Assembly: GCA_047606825.1 (NCBI GenBank)
Contig: JASGDY010000093.1
Span: 33,577 to 97,576, forward strand
Direction: 5' to 3'
Origin: Rhizosphaericola sp047606825
Lineage (GTDB): Bacteria; Bacteroidota; Bacteroidia; Chitinophagales; Chitinophagaceae
Length of the DNA: 64,000 nucleotides
Below the pieces are notes generated by a model. That model searched no databases and was not told where the DNA came from. It saw nothing but the letters and a program-made list of their open reading frames with translations. The stretch's first letter is position 1, and each line of letters begins with the position of its first letter. A program made the position numbers and the translations under genes. Below, one piece after another: positions 18,954-27,820 of the stretch.

Positions 18954-19793
18954 CTATCGCACAACTTCCTTCAACTGGATGTCGGAGACGATGGGGATTT
19001 CCGTGTTGTTGACTTTCACCCGGCTCTGGATATGTGTTTTCATAAGACGGTTGTTGATAACGCCCGAATCTTCCGCGACTTGCAGTGCCGCTTCGGTATC
19101 ACCCACAAAATGTGCGATGGTAACATTGCCACCTTGCTGCACGGGCAACGAACGGCTCAAATGACCTTTGACCGAGACATATACAATATGGTTGTATATC
19201 TTGGTTATGGTAAACGTGTCGATACGCATACCATCATCACCCGACCGGAACGAATCAATCCAGGTCGCACCGACCGCCACGGAATCCCTAAAATGAAACA
19301 CCATGTCCAACCGTTTGCCGACACTGTAATCGTTGCCCAATAGCAAGGTACTGGTGATATATTCGTTGGCCTTGCGGTGGAGTTCAGATGTATCGGACGC
19401 CAATATATTACCCAGGGAATCAATCCGCACCAAGTCGGTCTCCCCTAATATGTCGGACAATGGTTTGGCAAAAATGGTGTCCATATCTCTAAGTGTGTCT
19501 TGCTGTGAGTTGAAAGACATGGTGACGCCGTTGCTGGTCAGTTGGCTGTTAACAGCATCTAAGGTAATCTTGATTTTGTAGCCGGTGTCGTACTTGGCGA
19601 CCACTTCATAGTCGGTTTTGAGGCTGGCGATGACGGAATAGGTGTACTCCTGTCCATAAACGCTCATTTTGGTTGTCGCCTCTATGTCGGAGGTTTTGGT
19701 ATAACGAGCGTTAGGTGCTAGATTGACGGTATGCTGTGCGTATAGCCAAAATGGAATGCAAAACACCATGGCTATAAATATTGTCGATTTCAT
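18954..19793 (-). CDS. DUF6263-type exported protein
   Basis: The 279-residue product starts with a signal peptide (MKSTIFIAMVFCIPFWLYAQ) and continues as a beta-rich soluble domain without membrane segments. The pattern, with repeated polar beta strands, a DxxGxIL segment (RIDSLGNILASD) and a closing VSDIQLKEV, resembles the DUF6263 proteins of Bacteroidota, which have no known function. The family call is from memory and only moderately sure. It lies downstream of recQ on the same strand, but a hairpin at 19853-19882 separates them, so it is probably its own transcript. An ATG one codon upstream is possible. Confidence 0.7.
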   Translation of the reverse strand: MKSTIFIAMVFCIPFWLYAQHTVNLAPNARYTKTSDIEATTKMSVYGQEYTYSVIASLKTDYEVVAKYDTGYKIKITLDAVNSQLTSNGVTMSFNSQQDTLRDMDTIFAKPLSDILGETDLVRIDSLGNILASDTSELHRKANEYITSTLLLGNDYSVGKRLDMVFHFRDSVAVGATWIDSFRSGDDGMRIDTFTITKIYNHIVYVSVKGHLSRSLPVQQGGNVTIAHFVGDTEAALQVAEDSGVINNRLMKTHIQSRVKVNNTEIPIVSDIQLKEVVR

Positions 19794-19852
19794 CAAAGTC
19801 CTTCCTTCAAAAATAATTTATGAACCCTAAGCATGAACCTTGCCAAAAGAGA

Positions 19853-19882
19853 AAAGCCGTAGAATTAAAATACTACGGCTTT
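19853..19882 (-). terminator. Terminator hairpin after recQ
   Basis: A 10-bp perfect stem AAAGCCGTAG (19853-19862) / CTACGGCTTT (19873-19882) with a 10-base loop. Read on the minus strand it is followed by TTTTCTCTTTT. It lies between recQ and the DUF6263 gene. The 19883-20068 stretch holds no gene. Confidence 0.55.
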
Positions 19883-20068
19883 CTGTGCTTTATTGTATTG
19901 GCTGTCGGATATTCGCTTTTTTAAGACGTCGCCCTCCGACCACTCTCGACCTCATCCGGCTTCGCCACCTGCTCCTAAGGAAGAGAAGGAAAGCGGACGG
20001 CGCATTTTGGGAGAGAGGAGACACGAAATCCAACGCTTTTAGTTTTTGCCTTTTTACCTTCTATTTAA

Positions 20069-22381
20069 TTAATTACCGTACTCGCACAGGAACTTGATGC
20101 GCATGATTTTCAATTGTTCCCAGTTAAATCCACCGTCCGAAAGTTCCTCCTGCGCCACCTGCAGAGAAGACGTTTCGCAACCACGGAAATAATCCATGAT
20201 GTCTTCCTGTTCGTATTCGTCGAGCATGTCGTCGATGGCGTAGTTGAGGTTGAGCTTGGTGCCGCTTGCCGCAATGGTTTCCATCTCTTCCAGAAGTTCA
20301 TACAGCTTCAAGCCTTTGTTACGGGCGATGGTTTCGAGCGGTATGCGCTTGTCCACGTTTTGGATGATGTAGATTTTGTTGCTGCTCTTGTTGGCGACAC
20401 TCTTCACGACAAAGTCCTCGGGCTTTTCGATATTGTTGTCCTCGACGTATTTTTCAATAAACGTGATGAACGGTTTGCCGTACTTCAAGGCCTTTCCCTT
20501 GCCCACGCCTTGGCATTTTTCCAGTTCGGCCAAGGTGGTCGGGTACATGGTCGCCATGTCCTGGAGCGAGTTTTCCAAAAAGATGACAAACGGCGGCAGC
20601 CCTTTGCGTTTTCCTTCTTTTTGGCGCAGTTCTTTCAACATTTCAAAAAGACGTTCATCCGTCGCGCTTCCCGTATTGCCAGCATCTTCGTCGTCTTCCC
20701 CTTCCACTTCCTCAAACCGGTTGTTCAAAACGATGGTATAGGAAACTGGTTTTTTCAGGAAACTTTCACCGTGTGGCATAAGCTTGAGCAAACCATATTC
20801 TTCGATGTCTTTTCGGATATGGTCCGAGAGCAACATCTGGCTGATAAGGCTGTGCCAAAACAGTTCGTCCTTGTCCTTGCCACATCCGAACAAAGCCAGC
20901 TTCTCGTGTCGGTACATAGTAATCTGGGGTGTGGCCTTACCCAGCAGAAAATTGACAACGTAATCAATCGCAAAACTTTCGCCAAGTGCCTTGATGGACT
21001 TCAACAAAGCAACAGCCTGAGGTTTTGCCTCGATTTTTTCTTTGGGATGCAGACAGTTGTCGCAGTTGTGACAGTCGTCGTCGTGCCATTCCTCACCGAA
21101 ATAATGCATCAGTACTTTGCGTCGGCAGACGGAAGTCTCGGCAAAAGCCAAGGTTTCGGAAATAAGCTGTGCGCCGACTTCCCTTTCGCTGAGCGGCTTG
21201 TCGCGCATCAGGTGTTCCAGTTTGGAAATATCCTTATGCGAATAGTACAGGATACATTTTCCTTCCAGTCCGTCGCGTCCGGCACGTCCCGTTTCCTGGT
21301 AATAGTTTTCGATGGATTTGGGAATGTTGTAATGGATGACGAAACGGATGTCCGGCTTGTCGATACCCATCCCAAAAGCGATGGTCGCCACGATGACCTG
21401 TACATCTTCATTGAGAAACTGGTCTTGCCGTTCGGCACGTAGTTTTGCATCGAGTCCGGCGTGATAAGCGACTGCTTTTATGTTATTGGCGACCAGCAAT
21501 GCGGCCAGCTCTTCCGTGGTCTTACGGTTGAGGGTGTAGATGATGCCGCTCTTTCCCTTGTTCTGGGAGATAAAGCGCACCATGTTTTTTATCGTCTGGT
21601 CCTTCTTGAGCTTTGGCAATACTTCATAGTAAAGATTGGGCCTGTTGAAGGAAGAAATATAGATGTTGGGATTGCGCAGTTCCAGGTTTTTGACGATATC
21701 GCTCTGCACCTTGGGCGTTGCCGTCGCGGTAAGGGCAATGATGGGTAGGCCGGGATTGATAATCTGCATCATCTCGCTCAGACGGCGGTATTCCGGACGG
21801 AAATCATGTCCCCATTCCGAGATACAGTGGGCCTCGTCAACGGCAAAGAAAGACAAGTCCAAGTCCCTGAAGAAGTCCATGTTTTCCTGTTTGGTCAAGG
21901 TTTCCGGAGCGACATAGAGCAACTTGGTCTTTCCAGCCAGAAGGTCTTCCTTTACTTGTTTGATTTGTCCTTTGTTGAGGGAAGAGTTCAGGAAATGTGC
22001 CACGTTGTCGTTCTCACTGTAGCCACGCACCAGATCGACCTGGTTTTTCATCAGGGCAATCAATGGGCTGACGACGATTGCGCAGCCGTCAAGTATCATG
22101 GCGGGCAACTGGTAGCAAAGGCTTTTGCCGCCGCCCGTCGGCATGATGACAAATGTGTCCTTACCATTCAACAGGCTGTTGATGGCTTCTTCCTGCCGAC
22201 CCTTGAAGCCCTTGAAGCCAAAATAAGTTTCCAGTTTAGCGTTAAGGTCGTGGTTGTGTTTCAGGACGGTGGTAATCGAAGTGCCTTCCGATGCCTTTTT
22301 CCGGGAAGTTTTCTTGGCGACAGAGACTGTCGCCTTTTCCTCAGCTTCTACCACAGTAGATTTTTTCGTGCGTGTTGCCAT
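20069..22381 (-). CDS. recQ: RecQ-family ATP-dependent DNA helicase
   Basis: A 3'-5' superfamily 2 helicase acting in recombination and replication-fork repair. Of 770 residues, the first ~35 are a Lys/Ala-rich tail; the helicase core follows with Walker A PTGGGKS at 81-87, the RecQ DEAH signature VDEAHCISEWGHDFRP, motif VI QETGRAGRDG, the zinc-binding cysteines (CRR... and CHNCDNC), a winged-helix region, and an HRDC-like segment (LPPFVIFLENSLQDMA). A further ~100-residue C-terminal extension follows. The start at 22381 (MATRTKK) is preferred to 22414. It is longer than E. coli RecQ (about 610) because of the tails. Confidence 0.95.
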   Translation of the reverse strand: MATRTKKSTVVEAEEKATVSVAKKTSRKKASEGTSITTVLKHNHDLNAKLETYFGFKGFKGRQEEAINSLLNGKDTFVIMPTGGGKSLCYQLPAMILDGCAIVVSPLIALMKNQVDLVRGYSENDNVAHFLNSSLNKGQIKQVKEDLLAGKTKLLYVAPETLTKQENMDFFRDLDLSFFAVDEAHCISEWGHDFRPEYRRLSEMMQIINPGLPIIALTATATPKVQSDIVKNLELRNPNIYISSFNRPNLYYEVLPKLKKDQTIKNMVRFISQNKGKSGIIYTLNRKTTEELAALLVANNIKAVAYHAGLDAKLRAERQDQFLNEDVQVIVATIAFGMGIDKPDIRFVIHYNIPKSIENYYQETGRAGRDGLEGKCILYYSHKDISKLEHLMRDKPLSEREVGAQLISETLAFAETSVCRRKVLMHYFGEEWHDDDCHNCDNCLHPKEKIEAKPQAVALLKSIKALGESFAIDYVVNFLLGKATPQITMYRHEKLALFGCGKDKDELFWHSLISQMLLSDHIRKDIEEYGLLKLMPHGESFLKKPVSYTIVLNNRFEEVEGEDDEDAGNTGSATDERLFEMLKELRQKEGKRKGLPPFVIFLENSLQDMATMYPTTLAELEKCQGVGKGKALKYGKPFITFIEKYVEDNNIEKPEDFVVKSVANKSSNKIYIIQNVDKRIPLETIARNKGLKLYELLEEMETIAASGTKLNLNYAIDDMLDEYEQEDIMDYFRGCETSSLQVAQEELSDGGFNWEQLKIMRIKFLCEYGN

Positions 22382-22663
22382 TGTAGAACTTGTATCTGTT
22401 ATTTGCTTGAGCAATTATCTCTAAAGATAAGCATCCTAAAGCAAATTTTCTATTTTAATGAACTTAAAATACTCTTAATTGATGCCTCTGAAAATAAAGG
22501 ATATGGTTCGTATCCTTTTTCGGGGGTAGCGAAGTTAGTCATTTTTTCCGAGAATTGTAAAAGTTGAAAAAAGGAGACGTGCCTTCCGTGCAAATGGTAA
22601 AAAGCACACTGATTTCTTTTTGAGTCCATGTAGTTTCTAAAAAAAGTATGGTGACACGTTCAA

Positions 22664-23413
22664 CTATTTAATATACCGCTTCATTCCCGCTTCCATTGCC
22701 TCATGGACGACCGCCTTCAATTTTTCATGCTCTTTCGTCCCATAGCCTTCAATGGAAATCTTGGGCAGAAACACCGTGCGGCATTTCCCGGGTGTAAGCG
22801 CAAAGGCACTTCTGTAATGCATCCGTTCCAGCATATCCAGTATCAGCATCGGCTGTATGTCCGTCTGCGTGTTGAGTGCCAGCTTGAAAGCACCGTCGTA
22901 AAAGGCTTTGAGCGGTTTTCCCGTTTCGTTGAACGTGCCTTCGGGATAAACCAACACAGACAGACCTGTGTGTATCGCATCCTTCAAAGCGATATAGCTG
23001 TGCCCTCTTTTGCTTTTGTCCGATCGGTCTACCATGATGACCGCTTTTTTGTAGATAAACCCAAAAATCGGAATATTCGCCATCTCGCTTTTGCCCAATA
23101 TGCGGTACGGCGATTTTATCGAATGTACCGTCACGGGAATGTCCATATAAGACTGGTGGTTGGCGACAAAAACAATCGGACCTTGTACGTCACAACCATT
23201 TTCGTAAATGATTTCGTGGCGGATACCGATAAGCGCAAACCACACCCGCGCCCACCAGTCAAAGGTTTTGTAGATATAGTTGCCCGACTTGGGCTCCGGA
23301 AAGAATATAAAAAGCAGTACAAACAGCACAACGACCAACATCAACAGGAAAAACACCAAAAAGGCGTACACGACATAGACAGAATGGAGGATTTTTTTCA
23401 ACAGGGCAAACAT
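22664..23413 (-). CDS. plsC: 1-acyl-sn-glycerol-3-phosphate acyltransferase
   Basis: Adds the second acyl chain to lysophosphatidic acid in phospholipid synthesis at the inner membrane. The 249-residue protein has an N-terminal membrane segment (about residues 10-36, very Val/Leu/Phe-rich), the HX4D motif NHQSYMD, the glycerophosphate-binding block YPEGTF, and a basic, short C-terminus. Other lysophospholipid acyltransferases share these motifs, so the exact acceptor is inferred. The gene is 8 bases downstream of a small membrane-protein gene, which in turn follows surE by 3 bases, so surE, the small gene and plsC probably form one operon. Confidence 0.85.
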   Translation of the reverse strand: MFALLKKILHSVYVVYAFLVFFLLMLVVVLFVLLFIFFPEPKSGNYIYKTFDWWARVWFALIGIRHEIIYENGCDVQGPIVFVANHQSYMDIPVTVHSIKSPYRILGKSEMANIPIFGFIYKKAVIMVDRSDKSKRGHSYIALKDAIHTGLSVLVYPEGTFNETGKPLKAFYDGAFKLALNTQTDIQPMLILDMLERMHYRSAFALTPGKCRTVFLPKISIEGYGTKEHEKLKAVVHEAMEAGMKRYIK

Positions 23414-23421
23414 CCTTGAGG

Positions 23422-23724
23422 TTATTTGACAAACAGTTTCAATACCAGCGCGACAATCGCGTAAAAACAGGTAACGACAAAGATGCCTTTGGCGGTATTA
23501 TCCTTTCGGGTGTTGATGTACAACGTGAAAATAATGGCATTCGCCAACAGGGAAAAACTCGATATGGCTGTAATCAGCGGCTTGTGGTTAAGCAAAATCT
23601 GCAAAAACTCCCCAAAGGAAAACGTCTTTGCAAACTTGAGGAAATAGTACAGCACCACCCCGAAAAACGGCGCGATGACGCCCAACACCAACCCTAATTT
23701 GAAATCGTCCTTGGTTATAAACAC
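23422..23724 (-). CDS. Small membrane protein of unknown function
   Basis: The 100-residue product has three predicted membrane segments (about residues 10-30, 50-70 and 78-98) with short polar loops such as NTRKDNTAK, and no known motif. It is tightly packed between surE (3 bases upstream on the same strand) and plsC (8 bases downstream), the main reason for accepting it. Small membrane proteins at this place beside surE occur in related genomes. A role in envelope lipid metabolism would be a guess from context alone. Confidence 0.75.
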   Translation of the reverse strand: MFITKDDFKLGLVLGVIAPFFGVVLYYFLKFAKTFSFGEFLQILLNHKPLITAISSFSLLANAIIFTLYINTRKDNTAKGIFVVTCFYAIVALVLKLFVK

Positions 23725-23727
23725 AAC

Positions 23728-24519
23728 TTACAATTTAAATGATTTGGCCAACCTATCCTTCAATGGGTAGTTGGTCATGTCAAAGGTAACCGGAACCATG
23801 CTAATATAGTTGTTTTCGAGTGCCCACACGTCCGTATCTTTTTCCTTGTCGTTGTTGACAAATTCGCCGGTCAACCAATAATATTTCTTTCCGGACGGAT
23901 CTTTTCTTTCCTCGAAATTTTCTTCGTATTTACCGTAAGCCTGCCGACAGATCTTGACACCACGGATAAGTTCTTCGGGGACAACTGGTATATTGACGTT
24001 GAGGCAGGTGTGCGCATCGAGTTCCATCGACAACATCTGGCGGATGATTTTTCGTGCATACGCTTTCGCCGCACTGAAATCCGCCTCTAAGCTATGGTCC
24101 AACAGACTAAATCCAATACTCGGAATCCCTTCGATACAGGCTTCCAACGCGGCCGACATCGTGCCAGAATAAAGCACGCTGATAGAATGGTTGGCACCGT
24201 GGTTAATGCCGCTCAGGCAGATGGTGGGACGACCTTTCAACACCTTGTCGACCGCCAGCTTCACACAGTCCACAGGCGTTCCCGTCACCTGCCAAGCTTC
24301 TATGTCATCACCGAAGTAGGAAACCGGACTCAACCGCAAAGGATGGTTGATCGTAATCGCGTGTCCCATACCGCTTTGCGGTTTGTCCGGAGCGACGACC
24401 ACGACGCGCCCCAAGCCTTTCGCGGCTTCCACCAAAGCGTGGATTCCCGGTGCGGCCACGCTATCGTCATTGGTTATCAATATAATAGGCTCTTTTTTGC
24501 TCACTTCATTTTTTTCCAA
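23728..24519 (-). CDS. surE: 5'/3'-nucleotidase SurE
   Basis: A metal-dependent phosphatase of nucleoside 5'- and 3'-monophosphates, linked to stationary-phase survival. The 263-residue product has the SurE N-terminal motif ITNDDS with metal-binding Asp18-Asp19, the PDKPQSGMGHAIT block and LSGINHGANHSISVLYSGT carrying the second conserved Asn, and the usual length. The short N-terminal tail MEKNEVSKKEP precedes the first beta strand. It heads the surE, small membrane protein, plsC group. Confidence 0.95.
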   Translation of the reverse strand: MEKNEVSKKEPIILITNDDSVAAPGIHALVEAAKGLGRVVVVAPDKPQSGMGHAITINHPLRLSPVSYFGDDIEAWQVTGTPVDCVKLAVDKVLKGRPTICLSGINHGANHSISVLYSGTMSAALEACIEGIPSIGFSLLDHSLEADFSAAKAYARKIIRQMLSMELDAHTCLNVNIPVVPEELIRGVKICRQAYGKYEENFEERKDPSGKKYYWLTGEFVNNDKEKDTDVWALENNYISMVPVTFDMTNYPLKDRLAKSFKL

Positions 24520-24616
24520 ATGTTATACTTTTATGGCAATCGCCCTATTAATTTTTTGTAAAAAATCAATCAGCAGTTTGCAACATGAAACCTGCAACCT
24601 GCTACTTCTTTAAACC

Positions 24617-26242
24617 TTACTTGTACATCTCCGTCCGCAACGCTTTCACACGCTCGTCCGCCAGATATTCGTCAAACGTCATCAGACGGTCAATGATTCC
24701 GTTCGGAGTCAGTTCTATGATACGGTTGGCAACCGTCTGCATAAATGTATGGTCATGTGATGTCAATAGCACAATGCCCGGGAAGTTTTGGCAGCTTTCG
24801 TTGAAAGCCTGGATACTTTCCAGGTCAAGGTGGTTGGTCGGCTGGTCGAGTACGATGGCATTCGGGTTTTGCAGCATCATGCGGCTGACCATGCAGCGTA
24901 CTTTTTCACCACCGCTCAATACATTGGTTTTCTTCATGATTTCATCGCCGGCAAACAACATTTTTCCCAAGAAACCGCGCAAAAACGGTTCGTCCACGTC
25001 CGTCACGTGCGGCGGCACATATTGACGCAACCATTCCATCAGGTTCAATCCTTCATTAAAAAATTCGCTGTTTTCGATTGGCAGATACGCCTTGGTAATG
25101 GTCGTGCCCCATTCGTATTTACCGGCATCGGCCTGCGCCTTTTCGTTGATTATTTCAAAGAAATAGGTAATCGCCAAGGGGTTCTGGCTGAGGAACGCAA
25201 TCTTGTCTCCTTTGTTGACGCTAAAGTTGACTTTGTCAAACAAGGTTTTTCCGTCCACTCCTTTTTTCAAACCCTCCACGTTCAGTATCTGGTTGCCCAC
25301 CTCACGCAAGGGCTGGAAAATGATGCCCGGATAACGGCGTGTGGACGGTTCGATTTCTTCCACGTTCAATTTGTCCAATGCCTTTTTACGGGACGTAGCC
25401 TGTTTGGACTTGGAAGCGTTGGCACTGAAGCGCGCAATGAAATCCAGCAAAGCCTGACGCTTATCTTCGGTTTTCTTGTTTTTGTCGGCCAACTGGCGTG
25501 CCATCAACTGCGAACTTTCGTACCAGAAACTATAGTTACCGGAGAATACCTTGATTTTACTCCTGTCAACGTCCGCCACATGCGTACAGACGGCATCGAG
25601 GAAGTGACGGTCATGACTGACGACAAGGACAATGTTTTGGTAGTCGGCAAGGAAATTTTCCAGCCAACCGATTGTTTCGATATCCAGACCATTCGTAGGT
25701 TCGTCCAACAACAAAATATCGGGATTGCCGAACAAAGCCTGCGCCAACAATACGCGCACCTTCATATTGGACGGCATGTCGCCCATCAAGGTCTGATGGC
25801 TATCCGCCTTGATACCCAGGCTGCTCAACAGAGAACCTGCATTGCTTTCGGACTCGTAGCCGCCCATTTCGCCAAATTCCGCTTCCATCTCCCCGGCTTT
25901 CATATAGTCGTCATCCGTCGCGTCAGGATTGGCATAGATGGCATCCTTGTCGTGTTGTAATTTCCACAGTTTTTCATGCCCCATCAGTACCGTGTTGAGC
26001 ACCGTTTCATTGTCAAACTGGAACTGGTTCTGCTTCAACATCGCCAGACGTTCGCCGGGCGTGATTTCAACCGTCCCTTTGTTCGGTTCAATCTCGCCGC
26101 TCAATATTTTAAGAAATGTCGACTTGCCGGCACCATTGGCACCGATAACACCGTAACAATTCCCTTTTGTAAAACTGATATTGACTTCGTCAAATAAGAC
26201 ACGCTTTCCATAAGCGAGTGACACATTCTTTACACTAATCAT
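24617..26242 (-). CDS. ABC-F ATP-binding protein, YbiT-like, with a degenerate second ATP site
   Basis: ABC-F proteins are soluble twin-NBD ATPases that act on ribosomes. The 541-residue product aligns in layout with E. coli YbiT: NBD1 with Walker A GANGAGKST (about 36-44) and Walker B LLLDEPTNGLD, a linker with FSANASKSKQATSRKKALDK, and NBD2 with LSGGEKVRCMVSRMM. In NBD2 the Walker A loop is absent (FLSQNPLAITYFFEI where GxxGxGKST is expected) and Walker B reads VLDQPTNHLD with Gln in place of the catalytic Glu. NBD1 also lacks a canonical LSGGQ (MPSNMKVRVLL). I recall similar NBD2 changes in other Bacteroidota members, so this is probably a clade feature, not decay. Confidence 0.9.
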   Translation of the reverse strand: MISVKNVSLAYGKRVLFDEVNISFTKGNCYGVIGANGAGKSTFLKILSGEIEPNKGTVEITPGERLAMLKQNQFQFDNETVLNTVLMGHEKLWKLQHDKDAIYANPDATDDDYMKAGEMEAEFGEMGGYESESNAGSLLSSLGIKADSHQTLMGDMPSNMKVRVLLAQALFGNPDILLLDEPTNGLDIETIGWLENFLADYQNIVLVVSHDRHFLDAVCTHVADVDRSKIKVFSGNYSFWYESSQLMARQLADKNKKTEDKRQALLDFIARFSANASKSKQATSRKKALDKLNVEEIEPSTRRYPGIIFQPLREVGNQILNVEGLKKGVDGKTLFDKVNFSVNKGDKIAFLSQNPLAITYFFEIINEKAQADAGKYEWGTTITKAYLPIENSEFFNEGLNLMEWLRQYVPPHVTDVDEPFLRGFLGKMLFAGDEIMKKTNVLSGGEKVRCMVSRMMLQNPNAIVLDQPTNHLDLESIQAFNESCQNFPGIVLLTSHDHTFMQTVANRIIELTPNGIIDRLMTFDEYLADERVKALRTEMYK

Positions 26243-26653
26243 CGTAGAAATAAAATTTTAAACTGCTGATTTTATTGCGCGCGAAGGTAACTGATATAGT
26301 TTACAATTAAAAGAAACAGTGCCAATATAGCGGTTAACGTTTTGTTAGTAAGCCTGTTGACGTTTCCGTATTGTCTCCGTCATTCCCAACAGTATGTCCT
26401 GTTTTATCGTAAAAAAAGAAAACATATTTCCTAAACAGGCCAAATGAATCATCATGGAAAAAGAGAAAAATACCCAAAAATGGCCAAAACCGTCAAAGAA
26501 CCCGATGACCTAAGAAAAATAGCCGGACAGCAGTAACGAACGAGATAGGACCGATAGGAAGCCAAAAATACCAATCTCGACAACAAAAACCTGCCAGGTG
26601 CGCTGTCCAACGACATCTTGATACGTAATGAAACAACAGGCTAGTATGCCATT
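26243..26653. other. Gene-free stretch between ABC-F and exonuclease genes
   Basis: No supported gene. On the plus strand one frame (26480-26644) reads MAKTVKEPDDLRKIAGQQ, then three in-frame stops, then NLDNKNLPGALSNDILIRN and a final stop. This may be a gene relic but resembles nothing I know. A half copy of the CCGTCATTCCC repeat motif is at about 26377-26387. Confidence 0.35.
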
Positions 26654-27265
26654 TTATTTTTTGCTTCTCAACACAAGCTGCCGCTCGTGGAAAGGCTGCT
26701 GCACCGGTAAGGGTTTGGGAAGCGGTGTTTCTGTCAAGGCGTCGACCAGCCTGGCACCGCCGTTGTTGAGAATCCTGTCAAATATGATTGCCGTCGCATA
26801 GGCGTCCCCTCCCGCCCTATGGCGGTTACGCAGGTCAATGCCCATTGTCCTGCATAGATAGTCGAGGCCATAACGTTCAAAAGAGGGGAAAGCCTTTCTG
26901 GTAAGCTTTAAGGTGCAGAGCTTGTGTGCCTGGAAATTAATGCCGTGGAGCATGAAGAAATACTGGATAAACGGATAGTCAAAGTTGACATTGTGGGCGA
27001 CAAAAATACGCCCATCCAATATCTTGTATATTTCATCGGCAACCTCACCGAAAGCCGGAGCGGTGGAAACCATTTCGTTGCTGATATGTGTCAAGTGGGC
27101 AACGTATGGAGGAATGGGAACGCCGGGGTTGACGAGTGTTTCATATTTACCTTCTATCTCTTTCCCATCATGCAGGACTATTGCTATTTCGGTAATGCCA
27201 TTGCTACTAGCAGGACTGCCTGTCGTTTCTAAATCAACTATCGCAAATCTTTTATTGTCAGCCAC
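26654..27265 (-). CDS. DnaQ-like 3'-5' exonuclease (DEDDh)
   Basis: A 203-residue exonuclease of the DNA polymerase III epsilon superfamily. The ExoI motif DLETTG (Asp11, Glu13), ExoII AHNVNFDYPF and ExoIII HRAGGDAYAT are all present, giving the full DEDDh catalytic set. The chain ends shortly after the exonuclease fold, so there is no GIY-YIG or polymerase part. It could be a stand-alone proofreading or repair nuclease. The gene stands alone, followed by a gene-free stretch. Confidence 0.9.
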   Translation of the reverse strand: MADNKRFAIVDLETTGSPASSNGITEIAIVLHDGKEIEGKYETLVNPGVPIPPYVAHLTHISNEMVSTAPAFGEVADEIYKILDGRIFVAHNVNFDYPFIQYFFMLHGINFQAHKLCTLKLTRKAFPSFERYGLDYLCRTMGIDLRNRHRAGGDAYATAIIFDRILNNGGARLVDALTETPLPKPLPVQQPFHERQLVLRSKK

Positions 27266-27392
27266 TTCTGTGAATGTTACTTAATTGTGTTTTTTACCCT
27301 TCCAAACTTCTTGCATCGATGCAATAAATAGTTTAGGTATTTGTAAAATTACAAATTGTTTTCTAACTTTACAAAGATTAAAATCTCCCACT

Positions 27393-27617
27393 ATGCGAAA
27401 AACAGGTATAGGATGTCTGGTACTGTTTTGTTTTTCCTCTTGCCAGTATGTCAACAATACGCTTGAAACGTTGAAAAACAACGTAAAGAATTCGGTCGAA
27501 ATGCCGAACATTTTACCGTCCATATATCTCAAACCCAACAACGAAGATGGAACAGCCAAAGATTCCACTCGCCATCTTACCTTGAGCAGCTTCTTCTCGG
27601 AAAAGTTTGACTTATAA
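27393..27617 (+). CDS. Small lipoprotein of unknown function
   Basis: The 74-residue product begins MRKTGIGCLVLFCFSSC, a lipoprotein signal with lipobox FSSC (Cys17), then a short polar domain with no known motif. A possible promoter lies upstream (TTTG near 27340 and TAACTTTA at about 27365). A competing minus-strand frame covers the same bases (27281-27715) but lacks a credible product beyond its first ~35 residues. Acceptance rests on the signal peptide. It is not obviously linked to the hybrid sensor gene downstream. Confidence 0.5.
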   Translation: MRKTGIGCLVLFCFSSCQYVNNTLETLKNNVKNSVEMPNILPSIYLKPNNEDGTAKDSTRHLTLSSFFSEKFDL

Positions 27618-27773
27618 GCAGGAACAGTCTTCATCTCGTCGTCGCGATAGACCAATGCCAACCATAATTTGTTGGCGGGAAACACCAAAAGAAGCACAAA
27701 AAATAATTTACCCATCCAAAGGAAATGCGCAACAGGAATCCGGAGTTCCCTCCTTTTGTTTTTTAAACAATAG

Positions 27774-27781
27774 TATATTTG
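27774..27781 (+). promoter_or_regulatory. -7 box of the hybrid two-component gene
   Basis: TATATTTG at 27774-27781 matches TAnnTTTG and lies 39 bases before the start codon. The nearest upstream TTTG (27755-27758) is only 15 bases away, so the -33 part is weak. Confidence 0.45.
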
Positions 27782-27820
27782 ACATTTAATACGTTTAGTT
27801 GAAATTAGAAATTGCCATAG

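Noticed and set aside
20114..21442. A 442-codon open frame on the plus strand opposite recQ
   Set aside because: It is antisense to a clear RecQ helicase and its product has no recognisable domain; such frames arise from the codon bias of the real gene.
27281..27715. A 144-codon minus-strand frame overlapping the small lipoprotein gene
   Set aside because: Its first ~35 residues look signal-peptide-like, but the rest is the reverse of the lipoprotein gene, which has a cleaner lipobox. It could be a decayed gene start.
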